A stretch of 28,764 nt of DNA from DASYRM01 sp035646375 (GTDB lineage Bacteria > Acidobacteriota > Vicinamibacteria > Vicinamibacterales > UBA2999): assembly GCA_035646375.1 (NCBI GenBank), contig DASRPM010000118.1:1-28764 (forward strand), written 5' to 3'. The translations under genes were made by a program, and so were the position numbers. Numbering within the stretch: position 1 is the first letter of the stretch; each line of letters starts with the position of its first letter. Shown piece by piece: positions 6,053 through 13,897 of the stretch. Below the pieces are notes generated by a model, which was not told the origin of the DNA, made no database searches, and saw only the letters and a program-made list of their open reading frames with translations.

Positions 6053-8227
6053 CTATTGTCCGGGTGCCGGTGTCGCAGGGCTGACGGCCGGGAGGATGTA
6101 GCCGCTCCGGGTCCGCACCTGGACGCCCTTTCGCTGCACACGCACCGCGATGGTGTGGTACTTCCCGCGATTGGTCGCCGGCGCGTCGTAGCCAATGAGG
6201 TAATAGGACTCGTTGGCAGCGACGACGCGGCGGAAGTCGGCAGACATGTCGGGACGCCACAGCATCGCGAAACCGCCGGTGTTCGCCGCAACCGCTTGCA
6301 CCAGACCGAAGGCCCGCACGTTCTCGTTCTGCAGGGCCAACGTGCCCAGGTCCTTCGACTCGAAGATGCTGCTCGTCTGAATCTGGTCGGCGTTCCCCGC
6401 CGACACGCCGCGCGGATCGATCGCGAACACCACCGCGTTCGCCCGGTTCAGCCGTTCGATCGCAGCGCGCATGCTACGGCCGATGGACCACGGATTCGAC
6501 TGGTTCGTGTTCGTCCGCTCATTCGCCTCGTATTCCGGGCCCTCGCTGACCCACAACAGCATCGGCCGGCGGTCTTCGAGCGGCGCGAGCGCGTCCGCGG
6601 TCTTCTGGAGTGTCTCGAGCGCAATGCGCGCACGATTGTCGCGATCCGGCCAAAGCGGATCGGGGTTTGGACTGAGGACGCCGCCGAGATTCAGCGACAC
6701 GTCGTTCAGCCGCTCCACCGTCGCCGAGCGGAGCTTCTGGCCGCGGAACCGATCGACTGCCTTCAGCACGAGGCGACGATCCGCGGTGAAGTCCTGCCCA
6801 CCCCCGGCGCCGCTCGTGACCACGACGGCCACGGAATCGGCTGACGATACGACGGTTTCGATGAACCTGCGCACGGCGTCGGTCACCTTCAGCGTATTGG
6901 GCGCCGCGACGTGCAGGTCGTCGAGCACGACGACCACCGGCCTGCCGGCTGCTGCTGGTGCCGCACCTTCCTGCGATACCGCTGCCGGTGCACTGGCCGG
7001 CGGCGCGGCCGGCGCCGCTGTCGTGGAGGCCTGAACGCGACCCGGAGGAATGAAGGTGACGATGGCCTGGCGCTGGTCGTCGTCCGTGATCTCGAAGTCC
7101 GCCTGCTGCAGGTCGGTAACCGGGACGTTTCGGCTGTCCGTCACCCGTACTTCCACGCGCACCTGCTCGGCATGCGCGCCCACGCGCGCATCGGGGGGCC
7201 TGGCGGCCTGGCACTCCTGCGCCAGCCGCTCCCCTACGGTGGGCGGCATCCCCGTCGCCACCATCCGGCCGACGCGGCGCTCGATGTACGCCGGCTCGGC
7301 GCAGCGTGGATACGAGGGCGGCGCCAGGCGCATCGAGGCGCGAGTCCCGAGCGAAAGCACGGCGTCGAAGTGATCCTCGACGTTGGGGTGCGCTTTGAAG
7401 AACTCGACTGGCGGCGGCGGACCGAAGAGATGCTCGTACGGAACCGCGCCAAGCGCCGTGCCTTTCAGGAGCGCCAGGCCCGGCGCGGACCACGAGGCGA
7501 CGTCGCGCTGGAACGTGGTGAGGTCGGCAAACGTGCTGGTGATGGCGAACACGCGGGCGCCGCCCGTCTCGAGAATCCCCACCAACGAGCGGCCCGGGCG
7601 CTCGCGCCTGGCCTGCAGATGCCCGTCGCCGTAGATCACCAGCGCGCGCCGGCCGCGCGCCAGCACCTCGCGCTGGATGACGCCCGCGGGATGAGAATCG
7701 CGCTGCATGAGCCACGGGCGATAGTCGTCGGCCGTCTTGACCGTCGCCCAGTCGATCGGCGGGTCGCCGAGCAGCACGCGCATGCGGCGCTCGGGTGGCA
7801 GAGTCTGGTTCAACGCGCGAACGGCGCGAAAGAATTCCAGGAAGATCGGACGGTCCCACACCGGCGTGGCGACGGCGCTGTTCTCGAGCGCCTCGCGAAC
7901 CACGTCCTCCGGCACGGACTCGCCGCGGATGAACGCGTCCACTTCGGCCTGATACCGCGAGCTCCCGCTTTCCAGGACGATGTCGTTCACCAGCGTCGCG
8001 AAACGCGGGTCGCGAAGGAGCGCCAGCCGGAACGCGTGGCCGGCCGTGTTGCCGTGCGGTCCCTCGCTGAGCGCCACCACCTCGTGGCTCTTGAAGGCGT
8101 CGAGAATCGCGGGAATGGGGTCGAGGCGCACGGCGGGACGGCGCGGCCCGTCCTGGGCGAGCACTCCGGTGCCGATGAGTCCGGCGCTGGCGAGCGCCAC
8201 GGCAGCCACCAGGCGCGCTGGCGTCAT
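6053..8227 (-). CDS. Secreted fusion: erythromycin-esterase/ChaN-like domain plus VWFA-related domain (TIGR03436 type)
   Basis: The 724-residue product starts with a signal peptide (MTPARLVAAVALASAGLIG, cleavage near VLAQ). Residues about 35-330 contain VVALSEGPHGNTAGHAFRLA, a VLESGSSRYQ strand, a DRPIFLEFFRAVRALN helix and LVIYGDGHLQARR. These resemble the His/Glu-rich core of erythromycin-esterase-like and ChaN/TraB-like domains, but the match is distant. Residues about 375-710 match the acidobacterial VWFA-related pattern: VRVEVRVTDSRNVPVTDLQQ, DFEITDDDQRQAIVTFIP, VVVVLDDLHVA at the first strand, MLLWVSEGPEYE, and a terminal ANESYYLIGYD and RVQRKGVQVRTRSGY. The canonical DxSxS metal motif is absent. 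The frame is open 44 codons upstream, but the ATG at 8227 gives the signal peptide and lies 7 bp from a TATAAA. Role unknown, probably extracellular. Confidence 0.75.
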   Translation of the reverse strand: MTPARLVAAVALASAGLIGTGVLAQDGPRRPAVRLDPIPAILDAFKSHEVVALSEGPHGNTAGHAFRLALLRDPRFATLVNDIVLESGSSRYQAEVDAFIRGESVPEDVVREALENSAVATPVWDRPIFLEFFRAVRALNQTLPPERRMRVLLGDPPIDWATVKTADDYRPWLMQRDSHPAGVIQREVLARGRRALVIYGDGHLQARRERPGRSLVGILETGGARVFAITSTFADLTTFQRDVASWSAPGLALLKGTALGAVPYEHLFGPPPPVEFFKAHPNVEDHFDAVLSLGTRASMRLAPPSYPRCAEPAYIERRVGRMVATGMPPTVGERLAQECQAARPPDARVGAHAEQVRVEVRVTDSRNVPVTDLQQADFEITDDDQRQAIVTFIPPGRVQASTTAAPAAPPASAPAAVSQEGAAPAAAGRPVVVVLDDLHVAAPNTLKVTDAVRRFIETVVSSADSVAVVVTSGAGGGQDFTADRRLVLKAVDRFRGQKLRSATVERLNDVSLNLGGVLSPNPDPLWPDRDNRARIALETLQKTADALAPLEDRRPMLLWVSEGPEYEANERTNTNQSNPWSIGRSMRAAIERLNRANAVVFAIDPRGVSAGNADQIQTSSIFESKDLGTLALQNENVRAFGLVQAVAANTGGFAMLWRPDMSADFRRVVAANESYYLIGYDAPATNRGKYHTIAVRVQRKGVQVRTRSGYILPAVSPATPAPGQ

Positions 8228-8233
8228 GTGAGT

Positions 8234-8242
8234 TTTATAACA
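8234..8242 (-). promoter_or_regulatory. Extended -10 promoter, leaderless, for the VWFA fusion gene
   Basis: The minus strand reads TGTTATAAA, an extended -10 (TGn plus TATAAA). Only seven bases separate it from the ATG of the 6053-8227 gene, placing the predicted transcription start at or next to the start codon, and no Shine-Dalgarno is present. No convincing -35 is seen, which is acceptable for an extended -10 promoter. Confidence 0.5.
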
Positions 8243-8273
8243 CACCCACAGCGCGGGCGCCCGCGCTTTCGGA

Positions 8274-8302
8274 TTGACGCCCGCCGGTGGCGGCGGTAGC
8301 TT
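8274..8302 (+). promoter_or_regulatory. Candidate promoter of the first PDLQG-family gene
   Basis: TTGACG (8274-8279) and TAGCTT (8297-8302) are separated by 17 bp. The predicted start near 8309 precedes a strong AGGAGG Shine-Dalgarno (8315-8320). The -35 is good and the -10 is weak, so this is a moderate call. Confidence 0.4.
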
Positions 8303-8327
8303 TGGGCGTCTTGCAGGAGGTGTTCCG

Positions 8328-9341
8328 ATGAGCCGTACTCGCTGGGTCGTCGCCCTCACGTGCGCCGCGTTTCCCCTGATAGCTGTCCTGCCGGCGGGTC
8401 AAAGTGCCCCGTCCAGCAAGCCGCGCGGCAGCCAGGCCATCCCGCGCACGGCCGACGGGCGGCCGGATCTGCAGGGCTACTGGACCAACGACTCGTACAC
8501 GCCGCTCGAGCGGCCAGCGGAGTTTGCGGGCAAGTCGCACTTTACGCCGCAGGAGGCCGCGGCGTTCGTGCGCGGGCGGCTCGACCGGCTCGAGAACCAG
8601 TCACGCACCGACATCCACTACGACGACGCGATCTGGCAGAAGGAACCCTATGAGAAGGAAGCCAACCTTCGCACGTCGCTGATCAGCGATCCCGCGAACG
8701 GTTTACTGCCGCCGCTGACCGAGGAAGCCAAGCGCCGCGAGGCGGCCGCAGCGGCGCGCCGCGCCGGCCGCGGCCCCTCCGACAGCGTCCAGGACCGCTC
8801 GCTCGGCGAGCGCTGCATCACCTGGGGCAACGTCGGGCCGCCGATGCTGCCGCCCACCTACTACGCCAATTTCCAGATCATCCAGACAGCCGACCACGCC
8901 ATCATCCGCCACGAGTTGATGCACGAAGCGCGCCTCATTCCGCTCGACGGCCGGCCGCACGCCGGCGCCGGCGCCAAGTATCTCTACGGCGACGCGCGCG
9001 GGCGGTGGGAGGGCGACACGCTCGTGGTGGACACCACGAACTTCACCGACAAGACGCCGTTCCGCGGGCCGCCGTCGAACACACGTCAGGACATCCGCTC
9101 GAGCGACCGCATGCACGTCGTCGAGCGCTTCACGTACGTGGATGCCGACACGATCCGCTACCAGTTCACCGTTGAGGATCCGGGGACGTGGGTGGCGCCG
9201 TGGTCGGGCGAAGTGCCGATCCGCCGCTTCGAAGGCCCGATCTTCGAGTACGGGTGCCACGAAGGCAACTACGGCCTGGCCAACATCCTGAGCGCCGCGC
9301 GCGTCGCCGAACGCGAAGCCGCAAGGGCCTCGTCGAAATAG
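8328..9341 (+). CDS. Secreted PDLQG-family protein of unknown function (copy 1)
   Basis: This 337-residue protein has a signal peptide (RWVVALTCAAFPLIAVLPAG). I do not know its biochemical role. Characteristic motifs are ADGRPDLQGYWTNDSYTPLE near the mature N-terminus, LGERCITWGNVGPPMLPPTY, a GRWEGDTLVVDTTNFTDKT block, MHVVERFTYVD, and a C-terminal FEYGCHEGNYGLANILSAAR. The same order of motifs appears in the gene at 23844-24833 and, in altered form, in the N-terminal half of the MBL fusion at 21921-23696. Such proteins are numerous in acidobacterial genomes. The beta-rich repeats and secretion suggest an extracellular binding or scaffold domain, which is inference. The ATG at 8328 is fixed by AGGAGG seven bases upstream. 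Confidence 0.85.
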   Translation: MSRTRWVVALTCAAFPLIAVLPAGQSAPSSKPRGSQAIPRTADGRPDLQGYWTNDSYTPLERPAEFAGKSHFTPQEAAAFVRGRLDRLENQSRTDIHYDDAIWQKEPYEKEANLRTSLISDPANGLLPPLTEEAKRREAAAAARRAGRGPSDSVQDRSLGERCITWGNVGPPMLPPTYYANFQIIQTADHAIIRHELMHEARLIPLDGRPHAGAGAKYLYGDARGRWEGDTLVVDTTNFTDKTPFRGPPSNTRQDIRSSDRMHVVERFTYVDADTIRYQFTVEDPGTWVAPWSGEVPIRRFEGPIFEYGCHEGNYGLANILSAARVAEREAARASSK

Positions 9342-9355
9342 CGCGATCGCGGAGC

Positions 9356-9415
9356 AGGGCGGGCTGAAGCGGGCCCTCTACTCTGCAGGGCGGCCTGAAG
9401 GCCGCCCTCTACGTA
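9356..9415. repeat. Tandem pair of CTGAAG-loop palindromes
   Basis: Two stem-loops follow each other: AGGGCGGGCTGAAGCGGGCC with its CTCTAC tail (9356-9381), and AGGGCGGCCTGAAGGCCGCC ending in CTCTACGTA (9387-9415). The second has a near-perfect 9-bp stem. They lie between two convergent genes and could serve as a two-way transcription stop. The CTA at 9409-9411 is the reverse complement of the cupin gene's TAG stop codon. Confidence 0.8.
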
Positions 9416-9957
9416 CTGTGGGTGTGCGACGACGGCATGCCGAGCCGTGCGATGGTGTCGCGCTCGAAGTCGAACTCGATCATCACCACCGGCTCCTTGC
9501 CCACCACCCAGCCGTCGTGGCCCGGCTCGATGGCGATGATCTGCGGCGCGCGATGCTCGATGACGCAGCCGTCCGGATACTCGATGTGAATCTCGCCGTG
9601 CACCAGGAAGCCCACGTGCGCGTGCATGCAGAGGTCGGTGCCCACGACCGGCTTCATGTCCTTCGACCAGTGGAACCCGGCCGGGTAGACCATCCGCTTC
9701 ACCCGCGCGGCGCCGGCCTTGCCCACCTCGAGCAGCACGTGGCCGATCTCGCGGCGCTCGGCGCCTTTCACCGGCGCGAAGAGCTCGCTCGGCCGGCGGG
9801 CGGCCGCGCGCTTCGCCTTTTTCGGCGCGGCTTTCCTGGCGGCCTTGCCGGCGGTCTTGCGCGGCGCGGCGCGGCGAGCCGCCGACTTCTTTTTCGGAGC
9901 AGCGGCGCGGGTCTTGGTTCGCCGTGACGCCGATCGTGCGGAGCGCTTCTTGGCCAT
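9409..9957 (-). CDS. Cupin-domain protein with a histone-H1-like basic N-terminal tail
   Basis: The 182-residue product has two unlike parts. Residues 1-56 are almost entirely Lys, Arg, Ala and Pro (for example AAPKKKSAARRAAPRKTAG), resembling the tails of bacterial histone-H1-like proteins. From about residue 57 there is a single cupin domain. It contains VYPAGFHWSKDMKPVVGTD, the metal-site-like CMHAHVGFLVHGEIHIEYPD, then IEPGHDGWVVG and a final VVMIEFDFE strand. Cupins are small beta-barrels, often metal-binding and with diverse roles. The basic tail suggests binding to DNA or RNA. The ATG at 9955-9957 starts the tail directly (MAKKRSARSA). The TAG stop lies in the flank of the adjacent palindrome, so the last residues (SHTHST) may have been altered by its insertion. 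The function is unknown. Confidence 0.8.
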   Translation of the reverse strand: MAKKRSARSASRRTKTRAAAPKKKSAARRAAPRKTAGKAARKAAPKKAKRAAARRPSELFAPVKGAERREIGHVLLEVGKAGAARVKRMVYPAGFHWSKDMKPVVGTDLCMHAHVGFLVHGEIHIEYPDGCVIEHRAPQIIAIEPGHDGWVVGKEPVVMIEFDFERDTIARLGMPSSHTHST

Positions 9958-9968
9958 GAGACCTCGTT

Positions 9969-9999
9969 AGGGCAGGCGGGGCGGAAGCCCCGCCCTACA
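9969..9999. repeat. Short palindrome with GGAA loop upstream of the cupin gene
   Basis: GCGGGGC, loop GGAA, GCCCCGC (9976-9993) is followed by CCTACAAG. The purine loop and the CTAC tail place it with the other short palindromes in this window, with a different but still complementary stem. It lies in the 83-bp gap between the cupin gene start and the end of the SnoaL-like gene. Confidence 0.7.
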
Positions 10000-10040
10000 A
10001 GATGAATCGAGGCGCCGATGCTAACACGCCCGCCCGCACT

Positions 10041-10487
10041 TCACGGTGTCGGCGCGATGTTGCGGATGGCCGCAATCTTCCAGACGCCGCCCTCACGCGC
10101 CACGACAATCGTCGTCCACATCCGGCGCGGGTCGGCTCCGCCCGAGGTAATGGCGTACGGTCCGTCGGCAATCGCCACGTCGGGCGTGATGAACCGGACC
10201 GACTCCACCTGAATCGTCCGCGCGCCGGGATTCCGCGCCGACGACTGGAGCGTGCCGCGACCAATCGCCGCGCGGCCACGCCGCCATTCACCGGCGGTGG
10301 TGTACTGGTCGGCGTCCTGCGTGAAGAGCGCCTCGATCTCCGCGCCCTGGCGGCGCTCGCGCGCCTCGACATAGCGGCGCACGACGTCGCGCACCGCCGC
10401 TTCGTCGCGGGCGCGCGGATCAGGCGACTGGCCGGAGAGCACCGGCGAGATCAGCAGACAGCACGCAGCCGCGGCAAGGATTCGCAT
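10041..10487 (-). CDS. Secreted SnoaL-like/DUF4440-type NTF2-fold protein
   Basis: The 148-residue product begins with a signal peptide (MRILAAAACCLLISPVLSGQ). It then has the NTF2-fold pattern of SnoaL/DUF4440 proteins: AAVRDVVRRYVEARERRQGA in the first helix, IEALFTQDADQYTT, a GRAAIGRGTLQ helix, VRFITPDVAIADGPYAI, and a closing MWTTIVVAREGGVWKIAAIR pair of strands. The fold forms a cone-shaped pocket used by enzymes and binding proteins of many kinds, so no substrate can be named. The start at 10487 is chosen over upstream GTG codons because it gives a clean signal peptide and has GAGG about six bases away. Confidence 0.8.
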   Translation of the reverse strand: MRILAAAACCLLISPVLSGQSPDPRARDEAAVRDVVRRYVEARERRQGAEIEALFTQDADQYTTAGEWRRGRAAIGRGTLQSSARNPGARTIQVESVRFITPDVAIADGPYAITSGGADPRRMWTTIVVAREGGVWKIAAIRNIAPTP

Positions 10488-10500
10488 CACGCACCTCACG

Positions 10501-10561
10501 AAGGCGGGTCTGAAGACCCGCAGCCACCCACGTCCGGGCGGTCTAAAGACCGCCCGCTACA
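10501..10561. repeat. Pair of short palindromes, different stems
   Basis: GCGGGTC-TGAA-GACCCGC (10504-10521) is followed by GGGCGGTC-TAAA-GACCGCCC (10536-10555) and a GCTACAT tail. Read on the other strand, the first carries an ACGTGGGTGGCTGCGGG flank, which resembles flanks at 1923 and 18012. The pair separates the SnoaL-like gene from the amidohydrolase gene, whose stop codon (10563-10565) lies just past the tail. A transcription-ending or mRNA-protecting role is possible. Confidence 0.8.
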
Positions 10562-10562
10562 T

Positions 10563-11471
10563 CTACCCGCCCCAGTACAGCCGCATGGGGTTATCCACGA
10601 GCAGCTTCCGCTGCAGCTCGGGCGTGACCGCGACGGTCGGGACGTAGTCCACGAGCAGCCCGTCGTCGGGCATGTGGCTCTTGAGATTCGGGTGCGGCCA
10701 GTCGGTGCCCCAGAGCACGCGGTCCGGAAACGTCTCGACGAGGCGGCGGGCAAACGGCACCACGTCGCGATACGGCTGGCGCTCGCCGTTGATCGCCGCC
10801 GGCCCCATCAGTGACAGCCGCTCCGGGCAGCTCACCTTCGACCAGATGTTCGGATGCTCCCGCAGCATCCGGACGAAGAGCTCGAACTCGGGGCCGTCCA
10901 CCGGCTTGATCACGTCCGGCCGCCCCATGTGATCGACGACGACCGCCGTCGGGAGCGTCGTGAAGAACTCCCACAGCTCGGGCAGGTCGGCGGCCTCGAA
11001 GTAGACCACCACGTGCCAGCCGAGCGGCGCGATGCGATGCGCGATCTCCGTCAACACCTCGCGCGGCGTGAAGTCCACGAGCCGCTTCACGAAGTTGAAG
11101 CGCGTGCCGCGCACGCCGGCCTCGTGCATCTCGCGAAGCTCGGCGTCGGTGACGTCGCGGCCGACGGTGGCCACCCCGCGGGCGCGGCCGTTCGACGCGC
11201 GCAGGGCGTCCACGAGCGCGCGGTTGTCGGTGCCGTGGCAGGTCGCCTGCACGATGACGTTCTTCTCGAAGCCGAGCCGATCGCGCAGCGCGAAGAGCTG
11301 CTCTTTCGACGCGTCCACCGGCGTGTACTTGCGCTCGGGCGCGTAGGGGAACTGCTCGCCCGGACCGAACACGTGGCAGTGCGCGTCCACCGCGCCCGGC
11401 GGCACCTTGAACCGCGGCACCGACGGGTCGGGATGGAACGCGAGCCAGCCAGGTGTGACCTCGAACTTCAT
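10563..11471 (-). CDS. LigI-like amidohydrolase (2-pyrone-4,6-dicarboxylate lactonase family)
   Basis: This 302-residue TIM-barrel hydrolase belongs to the amidohydrolase-2 family. Visible active-site motifs are AVDAHCHVFGPGEQFPYAPE at strand 1, VIVQATCHGTDNRALVDALR, MGRPD near residue 190, and the terminal GTDWPHPN with the catalytic aspartate. The ERKYTPVDASKEQLFALRD segment closely recalls LigI, which opens the pyrone ring of 2-pyrone-4,6-dicarboxylate in lignin and protocatechuate breakdown. The true substrate cannot be fixed, because this family includes other lactonases and decarboxylases. The ATG at 11471 overlaps the upstream MBL-rhodanese stop by four bases (ATGA), so the two genes are translationally coupled. 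It is the last gene of the lysC-dap run. Confidence 0.85.
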   Translation of the reverse strand: MKFEVTPGWLAFHPDPSVPRFKVPPGAVDAHCHVFGPGEQFPYAPERKYTPVDASKEQLFALRDRLGFEKNVIVQATCHGTDNRALVDALRASNGRARGVATVGRDVTDAELREMHEAGVRGTRFNFVKRLVDFTPREVLTEIAHRIAPLGWHVVVYFEAADLPELWEFFTTLPTAVVVDHMGRPDVIKPVDGPEFELFVRMLREHPNIWSKVSCPERLSLMGPAAINGERQPYRDVVPFARRLVETFPDRVLWGTDWPHPNLKSHMPDDGLLVDYVPTVAVTPELQRKLLVDNPMRLYWGG

Positions 11472-12865
11472 GCCGACGCGCCCTCCACGGGTAGATGCGC
11501 CTGATCCCAGGCGGCAATGCCGCCCGCCAGCTCCGAGACGTCGCGCACGCCGGCGCGGGCCAGCAGGCTGGCCGCAATCGACGAGCGGTAGCCGCCGGCG
11601 CAGTGAACGATCACCGGCCGGTCGCGCGGCACTTCGTCCGCGCGCGCCTGGAGCTGGGTGAGCGGGATGGCCAGGCTGCCTTTGATGCGTTTGTCGAAGC
11701 GCTCGTTCGGCGCGCGGACGTCGAGGAGCAGGGCGCCCTCGGACACCCGCCGCGCCGCCACGTCGGGGCCGAGCCGTTCGGTGGTGCGCGTCAGGTCGGG
11801 CCGCGTCGCCAGGCTCTCGAGCCCACCCTGCAGGTAGCCGACGATCTGATCGAAACCGATCCGGCCGAGCCGCGTGGCCGACTCGCGTTCCATACCAGGC
11901 GCGGCGACGATCACGAGCGGCTGGTCGGGGCGCAGGACGGTGCCGGCCCACGTGGCGTACTGCCCGCTCAGCCCCACGTTGATGCTGCCGGCCAGATGCG
12001 CCGCGGCGAATTCGCCCGGCTCGCGGGTGTCGAGCACCTGCGCGCCCGATTCCTGCAGCGCCAGCACGCCGTCGAGCGGAACCGGCTGCACCTCGCGCGC
12101 CAGCGCCTCGTCGAGCGTCGGGCGCTCCTTCGTGTTCAGCACCGCGTCGTAGGTGAAGTACGCCGGCGCGTCGGGCTGGTCGGTGGTGACCATCGCCACG
12201 AACTCGTCCTTCGACATCGGCTGCAGCGCGTAGTTCGACCGCCGCTGCTCGCCGATGGTGGACACCGTGTCCGTACTGATCGCCTTGCCGCACAGCGACC
12301 CGGCGCCGTGCGCGGGGTAGACCAGGCTGCTGTCGGGCAGCGCCATCAGCTTCTGGTGCAGCGAGTCGTAGAGCAGCCTGCCGAGGTCCGCGGCGCTCCA
12401 GCCGAGGGCCACGCGCAGGTCCGGACGTCCGACGTCGCCGACGAAGAGCGTGTCGCCGGTGAGCACACCCGCCGGCACCTCGCGGCTCTTCGTGTCGTCG
12501 AAGACGACGAGCGAGATCGACTCGGGCGTGTGGCCGGGGGTGGACAAGGCGCGCAGGCGCACGTCTCCGAGGGCGATCTCGTCGCCGTCGGCCAGCGGCG
12601 TGAAGGCGTACTCGGCCGACGCCTTCGCCCCCAGATAGATGCGCGCCCCGGCGCGGTCGCGCAGCTCGAGATGTCCGGCCAGGAAGTCGGCGTGCAGATG
12701 CGTGAGCACGACGTGGCCGATGGTCAGGCCATGCTCCGCGGCAAACGTCAGATACTGCTCGATGTCGCGTTGCGGGTCCACCACGACCGCCTGCCGCGAC
12801 AGCTCGTCGGCCACCACGTACGACGCGTGCGCGAGACACTTCAGATAGAACTGCTGCAGCAGCAT
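11468..12865 (-). CDS. Persulfide dioxygenase-like MBL hydrolase fused to two rhodanese domains
   Basis: The 465-residue product has an N-terminal metallo-beta-lactamase fold with THLHADF (55-61), GHTPES, GDTLFVGDVGRPDL and a YPAHGAGSLCGK segment. The HADF form, lacking the last His, is usual in ETHE1/CstB-type persulfide dioxygenases with a mononuclear iron. Two rhodanese domains follow (about 255-355 and 365-462). The first ends VIVAAPGMERES and has no active-site cysteine. The second has HCAGGYRS with the cysteine and is probably the working sulfurtransferase. Such proteins oxidise persulfides to sulfite and handle sulfane sulfur in the cytoplasm. The gene starts 6 bp after the dapE stop with a G-rich stretch upstream, and overlaps the LigI-like gene. 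Its link to the lysine genes looks positional. Confidence 0.92.
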   Translation of the reverse strand: MLLQQFYLKCLAHASYVVADELSRQAVVVDPQRDIEQYLTFAAEHGLTIGHVVLTHLHADFLAGHLELRDRAGARIYLGAKASAEYAFTPLADGDEIALGDVRLRALSTPGHTPESISLVVFDDTKSREVPAGVLTGDTLFVGDVGRPDLRVALGWSAADLGRLLYDSLHQKLMALPDSSLVYPAHGAGSLCGKAISTDTVSTIGEQRRSNYALQPMSKDEFVAMVTTDQPDAPAYFTYDAVLNTKERPTLDEALAREVQPVPLDGVLALQESGAQVLDTREPGEFAAAHLAGSINVGLSGQYATWAGTVLRPDQPLVIVAAPGMERESATRLGRIGFDQIVGYLQGGLESLATRPDLTRTTERLGPDVAARRVSEGALLLDVRAPNERFDKRIKGSLAIPLTQLQARADEVPRDRPVIVHCAGGYRSSIAASLLARAGVRDVSELAGGIAAWDQAHLPVEGASA

Positions 12866-12871
12866 TGCCCC

Positions 12872-13897
12872 CTACTCCCCCGTAGCCAGCAGCCGGATCG
12901 CCAGCGCTTCGTAGAGATCGACCGCCTGCCGCAGCTCGTCGATCGAGACGTGCTCGTGGTCGGTGTGCGCGGTATGGATCGAGCCCGGCCCGATCAGCAG
13001 CGGCCGGCCCCACCGCGTCAGCACCGGGATGTCGGTGGTGTACGGGAAGACCGCCGTCTCGAAGCCACCGACGCGATGCAGGTGCACCGCCGGGATTTCC
13101 AGGACGTGTTCGAGCGACACCAGGCCCTCGACCACGCGCAGCGCTTCGTGGATGGGCGCCGCGTCGCCGACGATGCGGAACATCAGTTCGGCCGAGGCGT
13201 GCGGCGACACGACGTTGGGCGCCACGCCGCCGTCGATGAGGCCGACGGTGTAGTGCGTGCGTCCGAGCTCCGGATCTTCCGGCATCTGGAGACCGCGCAC
13301 CACCATCAGCGCATCCAGCAGCTTGTCGATGGCCGACTCGCCGAGCTCGGGAAACGACGAGTGCGCGGCGCGGCCGGTCGCCACCAGCCGGACACGCAGC
13401 ATGCCGCGCGTCGCGAGCCCCAGGCGGTTGTCGGTCGGCTCGCCGTTGATGAGGAACCGCACGCCGGCCGGCGCCCGCTCGTTGGCCACCTTGGCGCCGT
13501 CGCTGCCGCGCTCCTCACCCACCACGTAGAGCAGGCCGACGCGGCGCTCGCCCGCCTCGCGCAGCCGCTCGGTGGCGGCGACCTGCGCGGCCAGGATGCC
13601 CTTGGCGTCGCACACGCCGCGCCCGAACAGCATGCCGTTCTCGACGCGGGTGGGAAAGAACGGCGGGACGCAATCGTAGTGCGTCGAGAACACCACCTGG
13701 GGCGCCTCGCCAAGTGTCGCAAACACGTTGAAGCGGCCGCCCTCGACCGGCTGCTCCTCCACGTCGTAGCCACGCTCGCGGAGGATCGCGGCCAACAGCT
13801 GCCCGGCTTCCGTTTCGCGGCCCGTCGTGGAATCGATGTCGGACAGCGCGCGGGTCAGCGCGACGACGTCAACGCGATCGACATCTACCGAATCCAT
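12872..13897 (-). CDS. dapE: M20 family metallopeptidase, probable succinyl-diaminopimelate desuccinylase
   Basis: The 341-residue product has the M20 dizinc layout: STHYD (H73, D75), FGRGVCDAKG with the bridging D97, VVGEERGSDG with the catalytic base and ligand E128/E129, and a C-terminal HTDHEHVS with the last His ligand. A lid/dimerisation domain lies between (about 165-275, including AAHSSFPELGESAIDKLL). M20 enzymes with this pattern include DapE, ArgE and carboxypeptidase G2. The DapE assignment rests on position: it overlaps dapD by 13 bp in a lysC-dapB-dapA-dapD run. DapE removes succinate from N-succinyl-LL-diaminopimelate. The frame is open far upstream inside dapD, but the ATG at 13897 matches the family start. 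Confidence 0.75.
   Translation of the reverse strand: MDSVDVDRVDVVALTRALSDIDSTTGRETEAGQLLAAILRERGYDVEEQPVEGGRFNVFATLGEAPQVVFSTHYDCVPPFFPTRVENGMLFGRGVCDAKGILAAQVAATERLREAGERRVGLLYVVGEERGSDGAKVANERAPAGVRFLINGEPTDNRLGLATRGMLRVRLVATGRAAHSSFPELGESAIDKLLDALMVVRGLQMPEDPELGRTHYTVGLIDGGVAPNVVSPHASAELMFRIVGDAAPIHEALRVVEGLVSLEHVLEIPAVHLHRVGGFETAVFPYTTDIPVLTRWGRPLLIGPGSIHTAHTDHEHVSIDELRQAVDLYEALAIRLLATGE

Noticed and set aside
10563..13013. Minus-strand frame of 816 codons suggesting a giant fusion with the LigI-like enzyme
   Set aside because: Only the last ~302 codons carry recognisable motifs. The upstream part is an out-of-frame shadow of the MBL-rhodanese gene, which has its own clear product in another frame.
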